From contig NZ_JNIK01000015.1 of assembly GCF_000701365.1 (NCBI RefSeq), positions 1-64,000 on the forward strand: a stretch of DNA of 64,000 bases, given 5' to 3'. The position numbers were made by a program, and so were the translations under genes. A model generated the notes under the pieces. That model was not told the origin of the DNA. It did not search any database and was given only the letters and a program-made list of their open reading frames with translations. Origin of the DNA: Blastococcus sp. URHD0036 (lineage in GTDB: Bacteria > Actinomycetota > Actinomycetes > Mycobacteriales > Geodermatophilaceae). Shown in pieces: positions 7,795 through 16,612 of this stretch (positions within the stretch are counted from its first letter, which is position 1; every line of letters begins with the position of its first letter).

Positions 7795-10338
7795 TCAGGC
7801 CCGGGCGATGGCGTCCAGCACCTTGAGCTTCGCCGCCCGGCGGGCCGGGCCGACGGCGGCCAGCACACCGATCAGCGCGGCGACGAGCAGGAAGATCGCC
7901 ATCCGGCCGACCGGGACGGCGAGCTCGCTGATGCCCTCCTCGGACAGCGCACGGCTGAGCGCCACGCCGAAGAGGGTGCCGAGCACCAGCCCGAGCACCG
8001 CGCCGTAGATCGAGATCGCGACCGCCTCCAGCCGCACCATCCGGCGCAGCTGGCCACGGCCGAGACCCACGGCGCGCAGCAGCCCGATCTCGCGGGTCCG
8101 CTCGATCACCGACATCGCGAGGGTGTTGACGATGCCGAGCGCCGCGATGATCACCGACAGCACCAGCATGGCGTTGATCAGCAGGAGGAGCTGGTCGACC
8201 TGGCCCTTCTGCTCGTCCCGGAACTCGCCCTGGTCCTTGAGGTCCACGACCGGGTACGGCGCGAGCGCCTCCTCCAGCGCCGGCCGGACCTCGTCCGGCG
8301 ACGTCCCGCCGGCCAGGTCCACGTACAGGAAGCGGTCCTGGTCGGTCCCGCCCAGCGCGGCGTGGGTGTCCAGGGAGACCAGCGTGGAGCCCACCACCTG
8401 GTTGGACTCGAAGATGCCGCCGACGGTGAGTTCGCGCTCCCGCCCGTCGACGCTCAGCGCCTGGACCGGGTCGCCGACCGACCAGCCGTGGCTCTCCGCG
8501 GTCCCCTCGTCCACGACGAGGCCGTCGCCGGACAGGCCCTCGGCCGACCCGTCCACGAAGGTCAGGTCGATGCTGCGGCCCAGGCCGGCCGGGTCGATCC
8601 CGGTGACGAAGCTGGTGTCGCCGTCCAGCTGGACCTGGCCGAAGCGCATCTGCGTCACGTCCTCGACGCCGTCGGTGCCGGACACGGCGGCGGCGACGTC
8701 GGGACTGAACGGCAGGCCGACGGCGCTGGAGACGACGAACTGCGACCGCACCGAGCCGGTGATGAGCGCGTCCACGCTCTTGTTCGTCGACGCCCCGATG
8801 ACACTGAACGCGCTCACGAGCGCGAGGCCGATCATCAGGGCCGAGGCGGTGGCGGCGGTGCGCCGCGGGTTGCGGACGGCGTTCTCGCGGGCGAGCCGCC
8901 CCGTCGTCCCCCAGACCCGGGGGAGCACCCCGCCGACGACCCGCAGGAACGGCCGGGCCAGCACCGGGCTCAGGGCCGTCGCGCCGAGGATGAGCAGGAG
9001 CGCGCCGAGCCCGACCAGGGAGGCAGCGTTCCCGCCGTCGTCGGTGAGGGTGCCGCCGACCAGCGCCGCGGCGCCGAGGACGGTCAGCACCGTGCCGAGG
9101 ACCGTGCGGCGGCGCAGGCCGCGCTCGGAGGTCACCACGTCGTCGCGCATCGCGGCGACCGGGGGCGTCCGGGCGGCCCGCCGGGCCGGCACGTAGGCGG
9201 CGACCACCGTGACGACGATGCCGATCGCGTAGCACCACAGCACGGTGTCCAGCGCGAAGACCAGGCTGCCGTCGAGCGTCAGCCCGAACGAGCCGAACAG
9301 CGCGCGCAGACCGGCGGCGATCCCGTAGCCGGCGGCGAGGCCCACGGTCGAGCCGACCACGCCCATCGCGAGCGCCTCGGCCAGCACCGAGCGGGTCACC
9401 TGGGCGCGGCTGGCACCGAGGGCCCGCAGCAGCGCCAGCTCGCGGGTGCGCTGGGCGACCAGCATCGAGAAGGTGTTCACGATGATGAACCCGCCGACGA
9501 ACAGCGCGACGCCGGCGAAGACGAGCAGGAAGACGTTGAAGAACGACAGGGCCTCGCCGAAGTCCGAGGCCAGGCTGTCGGCCTGCTCCTGAGCGGTCTT
9601 GACGTCGTAGTCGTCCCCGATCGCGGCGGCCACCCGCGCGGCGAGCTCGTCGTCGTCCACGCCGGCCGCGGCCGCGACCCCGATGCCGCTGAACTGCCCG
9701 GGCTCGGTCAGCAGCTCCTGCGCGGTCCCGGTGTCGAACGCCGTGAGCGTCGCGCCGGCCAGGCCGCCGGAGTCGCCGAACCGGAAGGTGCCCACGAGCT
9801 CGGCCTCGATCCGCGGCCCGGGCGTGAGCAGCGGGATGGTGTCGCCGATCTGGTAGCCGGTCTCCTCGGCGGCGTTGGTGTCGATCGCCACCTCGCCGGG
9901 GCCCTCCGGCGCGCGGCCGTCGACGAGCGTGTTGGGCGACACCGAGGGCTCGGTGTTCCAGTTGATGCCCAGGCCCGGCGCGCCGCCGGTGTCGAGCACG
10001 TCGCCGTCGCGGTCGAGGATGTAGACGCCCTCGGCCTGCACGTAGCCCTCGACGGCGGCGACCCCCTCGACGTCGGCGATCTCGTCGACGACCCCGGCCG
10101 GGACGTAGCTGGTGGCGCCGCCGGCGCCGGTGCCGTCGAGCCCCTGCTCGAACGCGGCGGCGCGGGCGACGTTGACGTCGGCCGAGGTGCTGGTGAACAG
10201 GTCGTTGAAGGTCTTGCTGAGGGTGTCGGTGAAGATCAGGGTCCCGCCGACGAAGGCCACGCCGAGCACGATCGCCAGACCGGAGAGCAGCAGGCGCACC
10301 TTGTGCGCGAGCAGGTTCCGCCAGGTGGTGCGCCACAT
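7795..10338 (-). CDS. ABC transporter permease, FtsX/MacB family, duplicated domain
   Basis: The 847-residue membrane protein begins MWRTTWRNLLAHKVRLLLSG, then has a large extracytoplasmic domain (about 45-240), three helices near 255-380, a central helix pair, a second extracytoplasmic domain (about 490-690) and a final FtsX unit ending GPARRAAKLKVLDAIARA. Two FtsX domains in one chain are typical of actinobacterial permeases of the LolCDE/MacB class, which move lipids, peptides or lipoproteins or transmit mechanical force. Its start lies one base after the stop of the ATPase gene, so the pair forms one transporter. The cargo is unknown. Confidence 0.9.
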   Translation of the reverse strand: MWRTTWRNLLAHKVRLLLSGLAIVLGVAFVGGTLIFTDTLSKTFNDLFTSTSADVNVARAAAFEQGLDGTGAGGATSYVPAGVVDEIADVEGVAAVEGYVQAEGVYILDRDGDVLDTGGAPGLGINWNTEPSVSPNTLVDGRAPEGPGEVAIDTNAAEETGYQIGDTIPLLTPGPRIEAELVGTFRFGDSGGLAGATLTAFDTGTAQELLTEPGQFSGIGVAAAAGVDDDELAARVAAAIGDDYDVKTAQEQADSLASDFGEALSFFNVFLLVFAGVALFVGGFIIVNTFSMLVAQRTRELALLRALGASRAQVTRSVLAEALAMGVVGSTVGLAAGYGIAAGLRALFGSFGLTLDGSLVFALDTVLWCYAIGIVVTVVAAYVPARRAARTPPVAAMRDDVVTSERGLRRRTVLGTVLTVLGAAALVGGTLTDDGGNAASLVGLGALLLILGATALSPVLARPFLRVVGGVLPRVWGTTGRLARENAVRNPRRTAATASALMIGLALVSAFSVIGASTNKSVDALITGSVRSQFVVSSAVGLPFSPDVAAAVSGTDGVEDVTQMRFGQVQLDGDTSFVTGIDPAGLGRSIDLTFVDGSAEGLSGDGLVVDEGTAESHGWSVGDPVQALSVDGRERELTVGGIFESNQVVGSTLVSLDTHAALGGTDQDRFLYVDLAGGTSPDEVRPALEEALAPYPVVDLKDQGEFRDEQKGQVDQLLLLINAMLVLSVIIAALGIVNTLAMSVIERTREIGLLRAVGLGRGQLRRMVRLEAVAISIYGAVLGLVLGTLFGVALSRALSEEGISELAVPVGRMAIFLLVAALIGVLAAVGPARRAAKLKVLDAIARA

Positions 10339-10339
10339 G

Positions 10340-11140
10340 TCAGTGCGTCCCCGCCGCCGAGGTCTCGGGGTCGAAGGCCTTCATGCGCTCCAGGACCCGG
10401 TCGGCGGTCGGCGCGAGCATCTCGTCGACGATCCGGCCGTCGGCCAGGAACAGGACCCGGTCGGCATAGCCGGCGGCCAGGGGGTCGTGGGTGACCATGA
10501 CGACCGTCTGCCCCATGTCGTGCACCGACTGGCGGAGGAAGCCGAGGACGTCGGCGCCGCTGCGCGAGTCCAGGTTCCCGGTCGGCTCGTCGGCGAAGAC
10601 GATCTCCGGGCGGCCGGCCAGCGCGCGGGCGCAGGCCACCCGCTGCTGCTGCCCGCCGGAGAGCTCGCTCGGGCGGTGCGCCAGCCGCGGCCGCAGGCCG
10701 ACGGTGTCGATGACGACGTCCAGCCACGCCTGGTCGGGCTTGCGGCCGGCGATGTCCATCGGCAGCGTGATGTTCTCCAGGGCGGTCAGCGTGGGGAGCA
10801 GGTTGAACGCCTGGAACACGAAGCCGACCTGGTCGCGGCGCAGCACCGTCAGCTTCTTGTCGTCGAGCGAGCTGAGGTCGGTCTCGCCGATGAAGGCCGA
10901 GCCCTCGCTGACCGAGTCCAGCCCCGCCATGCAGTGCATCAGCGTCGACTTGCCCGACCCGGACGGCCCCATGATCGCGGTGAACCGGCCGCGCTCGAAG
11001 TCGACGTCGATGGAGTCGAGGGCCACGACGCGGGTGTCGCCCTCGCCGAAGACCTTGGTCAGCCCGCGGCCCCGGGCGGCGGGGAGGGCGGGGGCCTCGC
11101 CGGCGGGCTCGGGCGTTGCGGCGTGCGGGGACGAACTCAC
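10340..11140 (-). CDS. ABC transporter ATP-binding protein, MacB/LolD type
   Basis: This 266-residue ATPase carries Walker A GPSGSGKST near residue 70, Q-loop VFQAFNLLPTLTALEN, signature LSGGQQQR, Walker B VFADEPTGNLD and the H-loop MVTHD. The TGNLD and NLLPTLTALEN segments are characteristic of the MacB/LolD group that pairs with FtsX permeases. GTG 11140 was chosen because an AGGAG-type site precedes it; longer frames upstream run into repeats. It is the first gene of the two-gene operon with the permease. Confidence 0.92.
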   Translation of the reverse strand: MSSSPHAATPEPAGEAPALPAARGRGLTKVFGEGDTRVVALDSIDVDFERGRFTAIMGPSGSGKSTLMHCMAGLDSVSEGSAFIGETDLSSLDDKKLTVLRRDQVGFVFQAFNLLPTLTALENITLPMDIAGRKPDQAWLDVVIDTVGLRPRLAHRPSELSGGQQQRVACARALAGRPEIVFADEPTGNLDSRSGADVLGFLRQSVHDMGQTVVMVTHDPLAAGYADRVLFLADGRIVDEMLAPTADRVLERMKAFDPETSAAGTH

Positions 11141-11234
11141 GGGAGGACTCCTGGGGATCGAGGGTGGCCCGTCGGCTCGGGCGACGCTATTGACCGCCGA
11201 CGGCCGTGGCCAGGGACTTTCGGGACGCGTGGTA

Positions 11235-11272
11235 CTCGTGGGAGATGGGCCTCGTGGGAGATGGGCCTCGTG
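11235..11272. repeat. Tandem 16-bp direct repeat, 2.4 copies
   Basis: The unit CTCGTGGGAGATGGGC occurs at 11235-11250 and 11251-11266 and restarts at 11267-11272. It ends six bases before the stop of the minus-strand RDD gene, in the gap between that gene and the ABC operon. The function is unknown; it could be replication slippage or part of a transcription end. Confidence 0.8.
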
Positions 11273-11277
11273 CGGAC

Positions 11278-11844
11278 TCAGTCGTAGACGACCGCGGTCC
11301 GCAGCACGACGTCCTGCACGGACAGGTTGCGTCGGCTGACCAGCACCCAGAAGAGGCCGGGGAGGAACAGGACGCACAGGACCGCGCGCGCGGCCGCGTG
11401 CAACGGGTGCAGCCGGGCGCCGCCGCGACTCACCACCCGCAGGCCCATGAACTGGTCGCCGTGGGTGCGCCCCGGCCCCGCCCAGGTCACGGTCCAGTAC
11501 AGGACGAGGCCGATCCCGACCGCCAGGACGACCCACTCGTACTCCGGCGCGGACAGCCGGAAGGCCGTCGGGTCCAGCAGCAGCCGGAACCCGGCCCAGC
11601 CCGCGTAGCCCAGCGTGAGGACGAGCAGCACGAGGGCCACGTCCACGACGTTCGCCGCCGCGCGCGTGACGACGCCGGCCGGGCGGCCGTGCGCGGTCGC
11701 CCGGGCCGAGGGCACGACCGGCGCCGGATCGGGGACGGCGCGCCAGGGGAAGCGGGCGTCCCCGGCGGGTGCCGGCGGATCCGGGGGGAGGGGGGCATCC
11801 GGGGACGGCGCGCCCAGGTCCGGCCGCGGTTCGGTGCGGGTCAT
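11278..11844 (-). CDS. RDD family membrane protein
   Basis: The 188-residue protein has a Pro/Ala-rich cytoplasmic N-terminus (1-60) and then an RDD domain with helices near 62-80, 95-115 and 145-165. RTHGDQFMGLRVV is the usual RDD post-helix segment, and the C-terminus SRRNLSVQDVVLRTAVVYD matches RDD family ends. The charged RDD signature of helix 1 appears as NVVDVALV. Its ATG overlaps the stop of the upstream repeat protein (ATGA), so both are made from one message. The role is unknown; RDD proteins are proposed ion or small-molecule transporters. Confidence 0.85.
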   Translation of the reverse strand: MTRTEPRPDLGAPSPDAPLPPDPPAPAGDARFPWRAVPDPAPVVPSARATAHGRPAGVVTRAAANVVDVALVLLVLTLGYAGWAGFRLLLDPTAFRLSAPEYEWVVLAVGIGLVLYWTVTWAGPGRTHGDQFMGLRVVSRGGARLHPLHAAARAVLCVLFLPGLFWVLVSRRNLSVQDVVLRTAVVYD

Positions 11845-12689
11845 GGCGCGTCCCCCGGATCGGCGTCGTGGCGCCCGTGCCGGCGCAGCAGCAACCGGTC
11901 GACCATCCGCTCGACCGCCCGGTCGGCGTCGGCGCCCTGGTCGCGGGCGCCGCGGGCCACCTCGGTGGACACCGACGCGGTGGAGGACCGGATGATCGCC
12001 GGCAGGTCGATCTCGGCGATCACGTAGCGGGCGATCTCGACGACGTTGGCGCGGGCGATGACCGGGTCGAGGTCGAGCCGGGCGGCGATGCGGTCGATGT
12101 CGACCCGGGCGACGATGCCGTCGAGGTCGAGCCGTTCGACCACGCGCCCGATGTCGACCCGGGCCACGATCTCGTCCAGGTCGACCCGGTCGATCACCCG
12201 GCGGATGTCGACCTTCTCCACCAGGGTGTTCAGGTCCAGCCCGGCGGCGATCGCGTCGATGTCGACGCGGTCCACGACGCGGTCCACGTCGAGGCGGGCG
12301 GCCACGGCGTCGACGTCCAGCCGCGCGGCCACGGCGTCCACGTCGAGCCGGCCGGCGATCCGGTCGATGTCGACGTACCGCTCCACCAGCCCGGCCACGT
12401 CGAGGCGGGACATGACCCCGGCGGCGACCCGGGGGAGCAGCGCGTCGACCAGCGGGCCCAGGCGGCGTGCGCCGAGCGTCCGGACGTCGGTGGCGGCGGT
12501 GTGCGCCCCCCGGGCCAGCGCCGGCCGCAGGCGGGGGACGTGCGACTGGCGGGAGAGCGCGATCCGGGCGGCCCGGGCGGCGTTCTCGGTGACCAGGCGG
12601 GCGACCACCGCGGAGACCGACACGACCGCGACCATGGCGGCGACGGTGTCGCCGACGACGTCGGGCACCGGGATCGTCGTCCGGCTCAT
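11841..12689 (-). CDS. Uncharacterised protein with about 13 tandem nine-residue repeats
   Basis: The 282-residue protein has a hydrophobic N-terminal segment (about 10-32), a basic region, and from about residue 95 to 225 a run of units of the form [LV]-D-[VIL]-D-x-[IVL]-[VA]-x-R, for example LDVDAVAAR, VDIDRIAAR and LDLDPVIAR. A C-terminal tail of Asp and Arg follows. The nine-residue period with alternating hydrophobic residues suggests a regular amphipathic fold or solenoid at the membrane. The start at 12689 has GGGAGGA upstream; the ATG at 12716 falls inside the predicted -10 box. It is coupled to the RDD gene. I do not recognise a named function. Confidence 0.8.
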   Translation of the reverse strand: MSRTTIPVPDVVGDTVAAMVAVVSVSAVVARLVTENAARAARIALSRQSHVPRLRPALARGAHTAATDVRTLGARRLGPLVDALLPRVAAGVMSRLDVAGLVERYVDIDRIAGRLDVDAVAARLDVDAVAARLDVDRVVDRVDIDAIAAGLDLNTLVEKVDIRRVIDRVDLDEIVARVDIGRVVERLDLDGIVARVDIDRIAARLDLDPVIARANVVEIARYVIAEIDLPAIIRSSTASVSTEVARGARDQGADADRAVERMVDRLLLRRHGRHDADPGDAP

Positions 12690-12743
12690 GGGTCCTCCCG
12701 CTCCTGGGGACGCCATGGTCGACCGGGAGGGGCCGGGGCCTCC

Positions 12744-12760
12744 TCATCCTCGACGGGTGA
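12744..12760. promoter_or_regulatory. Shared palindromic operator, divergent (TCATCC-TCGAC-GGGTGA)
   Basis: Inverted repeat with a five-base spacer. On the minus strand GACCAT (12715-12720) lies 23 bases away and serves the nonapeptide-repeat gene. On the plus strand GACGAT (12783-12788) lies 22 bases away and points to the LuxR gene. Confidence 0.65.
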
Positions 12761-12951
12761 TACCGCCGGGTCGTCCGCGCAAGACGATGCCCCTGGTCGC
12801 CTTCCCCGTGACCTACGGCTCCGCGGCAGGGCACGAGGACCCTCACCCGTCCCCCGGGTGGGGGCCAGTCTCGTCGGCAGCGGGCGGATCGACCGGACCG
12901 TCGGTGGCACCCCGCCGACGGCCAGCGCACCACCGACGTCGGAGGCGAGCA

Positions 12952-15666
12952 ATGCCTGCCCAGCCCGTGTCCCTCACCCCTCAGCCAGGAGTCCCCCGGC
13001 CGAGGGGCCCGCAGCCGGGAGCTCCGGAACCCAGCGGCTGGTCCGACCTGCTGTCCGGGAAGCTCGAGCCCGCCCTCGTGGCCACCCCGACCCGCCGGCG
13101 GCCGCGGCTGCTGGCGGCGCTCACCTCGGCCGTGGAGCAGGCGCCGCTCACGCTGATCAGCGGCCCGGCAGGGGCCGGCAAGACCGCCCTCGCCGCGTCC
13201 TGGCGGGACGCCCGGCCCGAGCACCGGGACGTCGGCTGGCTGACCCTCGACGGCTTCGACGACGACCCGGGCACCTTCTGGAGCTACGCGGTGGAGGCGC
13301 TCGCCCGGGCAGGGGCGGACCTGGGCGGTCTCGGCCGCCCGGTGCCCGGGCAGTCGCTCCCGGCGTCGTTCGTCCCCCACCTGGCGGCTGCGCTGATGGC
13401 GCAGAGCCGGCCGGTGGTCCTGGTCGTCGACAACGCCGACCACCTGGTGGACCGGCAGATCACCGGCGCGATAGACCTGCTGATCCGCAATGCCGGTGCC
13501 CGGCTGCGCCTGGTCCTGTGCGCGCGCTCGGACCCGCAACTGCCCCTGCACACCTACCGGCTGGCCGGCGTGCTGGCCGAGATCCGCTCCGCCGACCTGG
13601 CCTTCACCCCCACCGAGACCGCCGACCTGCTCGCCGCCGCCGGTGTGCCGGCGACCCCGGACGTCGCCGCGCGGCTGGCCGAGCTGACCGAGGGATGGGC
13701 GGTCGGCCTCCGGCTCGCCGTCGCGCCGCTGAAGCGGGGGATGGCCCCCGAGGAGCTCGTCGCGGCGCTGGTCCAGGACGACGGCAGCGTGGCGCAGTAC
13801 CTGTTCGAGGAGGTCCTCCGCGACCAGCCCGCCGGGGTGCGCCGGTTCCTGCTGCGCGTCAGCGTGACCGACGAGCTCTGGCCGGACCTGGTCGACCGGC
13901 TGGGCGGCCGGCCCAACGGCCGCCGGGTGCTCGCGGCGCTCGCCTCCACCAACGCCTTCGTCGAGCACTCACCCGGTGCACCGGGGGGATTCCGGATCCA
14001 CGCGCTCTTCCGGGAGATGCTCCGCGCCCAGCTCGCCTACGCCCACCCCACCGAGGTGACGCGGCTGCACCGGGTCTGTGCGGCCTGGTACGACGCCGCG
14101 GGTGCCGGGCCGGCGGCGGTCCACCACGCCGTGGCGGCGCGGGACTGGTCGCTGGCCACGCACCTCCTCGTCGAGGACCTGCTGATCGGGCACGCGCTGG
14201 CCCACCGGTCCGATGCGGCGCTGCCGGACCTGGCCGCCCTCCCGGCCGACCTGGCCGCCCCCGACGCCGTCGTCGTGCGTGCCGCCACCGCGCTGTCCAC
14301 CGGCGGCCTGCCCACGCCGGCGGACCTCGCGATCGCCACCGAGGCCGCCGGCGACCCGGCGAACGGGCTGGCGCTGCGGGCCACCGCGGCGGTGGTGTCG
14401 GTGGCCGGGGCGGCGTTCCGGGGGGCGACCGACCTGCCGCCGGACGCCCCCGGCGCCGCCGACGACCTCGTCGCCGCGCTGCCCCGGGAGCGGGACGCCG
14501 AGCGGCGCGACATGACCGCGGTCCTCTCGACGGCCCGTTTCCTGCGCACCCTCGCCTCCGACCGGCCGACCCCCGTGCTCCTCGCCGACCTCGGGGCGGC
14601 CGCCGTGGCGGCGAACGCGGCCGGGTCGCGGCCGCTGCGGGGCTGGCCGGTGGCCTACCTCGCCCTCCTCGAGGCCCTGGCCGGGCGGTTGTCGCGGGCC
14701 GAGCGGCTGGCGCGTGACGCCGCCGCCGGGTGGGCCGACGGGCCCGGCGCCGAGGGCAGTCCGTGCCCGGCCGTGGCGGTCGCCCGTGCGTGGGTGCACC
14801 TGGGCCGCTTCGAGCTGGAGGCGGCCCGCGAGTGCGCCGACCGTGCCGCCGCGCAGACGGCGGGGTCCCTGGACGAGCGGTTCACCGCGCCGCTCCTGGC
14901 GGTGGTGGACAGCTGCCTGCTCCGCGTGCGGCACGAGTACGCCGCCGCCGAGGACGTCCTGCGGCCCCACGTCCTCGATGCCGGCCTGCCGCGGTGGATC
15001 CGCGAGGAGGTGCTGACCGAGGCCGTGCGGATCGCGCTCGCCCGGGGCCGTCTCGTGGAGGCGACCGCCGTGCTGGACGCCGCGGACGACGACACCGGGT
15101 GGACCGTGCGGTGGCGGGCCACCACCGCGCTGCTCGACCACTCCGCCGCGGTGGCGGTGCCACGGCGCGAGCCGCTGGGCGCGCGCGACGGGTCGCCGAT
15201 CGTCGCGGTCCAGAGCGGCGTGGTCCGGGCCTGCCAGCACCTGGAGGCCGGCGCCGTCCCCGCGGCCGTGGGCGAGCTGTCCCGGGCGCTGGACGCGGCC
15301 GCGCGGGAGACCCTGCGGTGGCCCTTCCTCGACGCCCCGCTCCAGGCCCGGCGGCTGCTGCGCACCCACCCGGACCTGCGTGGTCATGCGGAGTGGCTGA
15401 GCCTCACGCCCCCCGACCGGCCCGTCCGCGGAGCCGGGGCGGCTCCCGGACCGGCGCGGCCGGCGCCCCCGGTCCAGGACCTCAGCGAGCGCGAGCGGGA
15501 GGTGCTCGTGCACCTCGCCGAGATGCTGTCGACCACGGAGATCGCGGCGACGATGTTCATCTCGGTGAACACCGTGCGCACGCACATCCGCAGCATCCTG
15601 CGCAAGCTGTCGGCGACCCGCCGCAACCAGGCGGTCCGCCGCGCGCGCGAGCTGGGGGTCATCTGA
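12952..15666 (+). CDS. LuxR-family transcriptional regulator with MalT-like ATPase domain
   Basis: This 904-residue regulator has a STAND/AAA-type ATPase with Walker A GPAGAGKT near residue 72 and a Walker B-like VVLVVDNADH near 160. A long helical region of TPR type (about 350-800) follows, then a GerE DNA-binding domain at the C-terminus with LSEREREVLVHLAEMLS and FISVNTVRTHIRSILRKL. MalT-type proteins bind an inducer, oligomerise with ATP and activate transcription. GGAGG precedes ATG 12952. Its upstream gap holds one copy of the shared palindrome, so it may be a member or the regulator of that regulon. The inducer is unknown. Confidence 0.9.
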   Translation: MPAQPVSLTPQPGVPRPRGPQPGAPEPSGWSDLLSGKLEPALVATPTRRRPRLLAALTSAVEQAPLTLISGPAGAGKTALAASWRDARPEHRDVGWLTLDGFDDDPGTFWSYAVEALARAGADLGGLGRPVPGQSLPASFVPHLAAALMAQSRPVVLVVDNADHLVDRQITGAIDLLIRNAGARLRLVLCARSDPQLPLHTYRLAGVLAEIRSADLAFTPTETADLLAAAGVPATPDVAARLAELTEGWAVGLRLAVAPLKRGMAPEELVAALVQDDGSVAQYLFEEVLRDQPAGVRRFLLRVSVTDELWPDLVDRLGGRPNGRRVLAALASTNAFVEHSPGAPGGFRIHALFREMLRAQLAYAHPTEVTRLHRVCAAWYDAAGAGPAAVHHAVAARDWSLATHLLVEDLLIGHALAHRSDAALPDLAALPADLAAPDAVVVRAATALSTGGLPTPADLAIATEAAGDPANGLALRATAAVVSVAGAAFRGATDLPPDAPGAADDLVAALPRERDAERRDMTAVLSTARFLRTLASDRPTPVLLADLGAAAVAANAAGSRPLRGWPVAYLALLEALAGRLSRAERLARDAAAGWADGPGAEGSPCPAVAVARAWVHLGRFELEAARECADRAAAQTAGSLDERFTAPLLAVVDSCLLRVRHEYAAAEDVLRPHVLDAGLPRWIREEVLTEAVRIALARGRLVEATAVLDAADDDTGWTVRWRATTALLDHSAAVAVPRREPLGARDGSPIVAVQSGVVRACQHLEAGAVPAAVGELSRALDAAARETLRWPFLDAPLQARRLLRTHPDLRGHAEWLSLTPPDRPVRGAGAAPGPARPAPPVQDLSEREREVLVHLAEMLSTTEIAATMFISVNTVRTHIRSILRKLSATRRNQAVRRARELGVI

Positions 15667-15684
15667 GCGGGCCCGCAGGGGCGA

Positions 15685-15701
15685 TCACCCGTACCGGATG
15701 A
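15685..15701 (+). promoter_or_regulatory. Shared palindromic operator (TCACCC-GTACC-GGATGA)
   Basis: Inverted repeat with a five-base spacer. CACGGT at 15725-15730, 23 bases on, is the predicted -10. It serves the DUF6325 operon. Confidence 0.7.
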
Positions 15702-15790
15702 CGTGGGACGGCGGGGCACGGGGCCACGGTCGACAGACGTCCACGTGCCGCACCCCGGCCCCGCCCGCCGAACCTCCCCGGGAGATCTCC

Positions 15791-16261
15791 ATGACCAGCC
15801 AGCTCGACTCGGCCGCCGTGCTCGACCAGATGGGCCCGATCGACTACTTCGTCGTCGGTTTCGAGAACGACCAGCTGCGCGGTGAGGCCTTCCCGCTCCT
15901 CATCGACCTGGTCGACCGGGGCATCGTGCGCATCCTGGACCTCGCCTTCATCCGCAAGGAGGAGGACGGCCGGATGACGATCCTCAGCCAGGTGGACCTC
16001 GAGCGGATGCAGGCCCTGGACGCCGCCCTCTTCGACGGGGCGGCGTCCGGTGTGCTGCGCCAGGAGGACCTGGAGGAGGCGGCCGTCGCGCTCGACCCGG
16101 GGACCTCCGCCGGCGTGCTGGTCTACGAGAACGTGTGGGCCGCACCGTTCGTGGCCGCGATCCGCCGGGCCGGTGGCTACGTCGCCGCGACCGGGCACGT
16201 CCCGGTCTCCGAGCTGGTCGCGGCCCTCGACGCCCTGGAGGCGGAGGAGGCGGCCGGGTAG
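15791..16261 (+). CDS. DUF6325/DUF1269-like small protein
   Basis: The 156-residue protein contains DQMGPIDYFVVGFENDQLRGE, GIVRILDLAFIRKEEDG and an alpha-helical C-terminal half with SAGVLVYENVWAAPF. This pattern matches the actinobacterial DUF6325 group, related to DUF1269 and often found beside SHOCT genes. No membrane helix or catalytic residue is obvious; the tail is acidic. It starts a three-gene run whose downstream members follow closely and share one predicted promoter. The function is unknown, though relatives are commonly stress-linked. Confidence 0.78.
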   Translation: MTSQLDSAAVLDQMGPIDYFVVGFENDQLRGEAFPLLIDLVDRGIVRILDLAFIRKEEDGRMTILSQVDLERMQALDAALFDGAASGVLRQEDLEEAAVALDPGTSAGVLVYENVWAAPFVAAIRRAGGYVAATGHVPVSELVAALDALEAEEAAG

Positions 16262-16300
16262 ACCCGGCCGACGGCGCACCCCGATCCGAGGTGATCTCCG

Positions 16301-16612
16301 ATGAGCGATCCCCGCCCGCGCCCGCGGCCCGGCCAGGGCCCCCTCTACCGGTACGAGCTCCGCATCCGCACCCGCATGGCGCCCGCGCTCACCGCCAGCT
16401 TCGGGCAGGTCGCCGAGCAGGCCGTCGTCCCGCGCGCACCGGTCCGCCGGCTGGCCGTGATCCGGGACGCCGACGACGCCGTCGACCTCCCGGCGGTGGT
16501 GCAGCGGCTCCTGGAGTGCGACGTCGCCGTCCTGGACGCCCGCCGGTGCGGTCCCCCTCCGCCGCGGGACACCGCACGCGAGGACACCGCACGCGAGGAC
16601 ACCGGACCGTGA
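16301..16612 (+). CDS. Small basic protein of unknown function
   Basis: The 103-residue product starts MSDPRPRPRPGQGPLYRYEL and has a compact middle region with MAPALTASFGQVAEQAVVPR and LPAVVQRLLECDVAVLDARR. It looks like a folded ubiquitin-sized domain rather than a shadow frame. The end contains a short repeat (DTARED twice), matched by a 15-bp DNA repeat. It lies 39 bases after the DUF6325 gene and overlaps the next gene by four bases, so it belongs to that operon. No family is recognised. Confidence 0.6.
   Translation: MSDPRPRPRPGQGPLYRYELRIRTRMAPALTASFGQVAEQAVVPRAPVRRLAVIRDADDAVDLPAVVQRLLECDVAVLDARRCGPPPPRDTAREDTAREDTGP

Noticed and set aside
11841-12689. The 27-bp DNA periodicity as a CRISPR array
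   Set aside because: The repeats are in frame, degenerate, have no spacers and encode a regular protein repeat.
12843-12861. Second palindrome CACCCG-TCCCC-CGGGTG upstream of the LuxR gene
   Set aside because: The arms are out of register with the shared motif (the TCACCC to GGGTGG spacing is seven, not five), and no clear -10 lies at the right distance.
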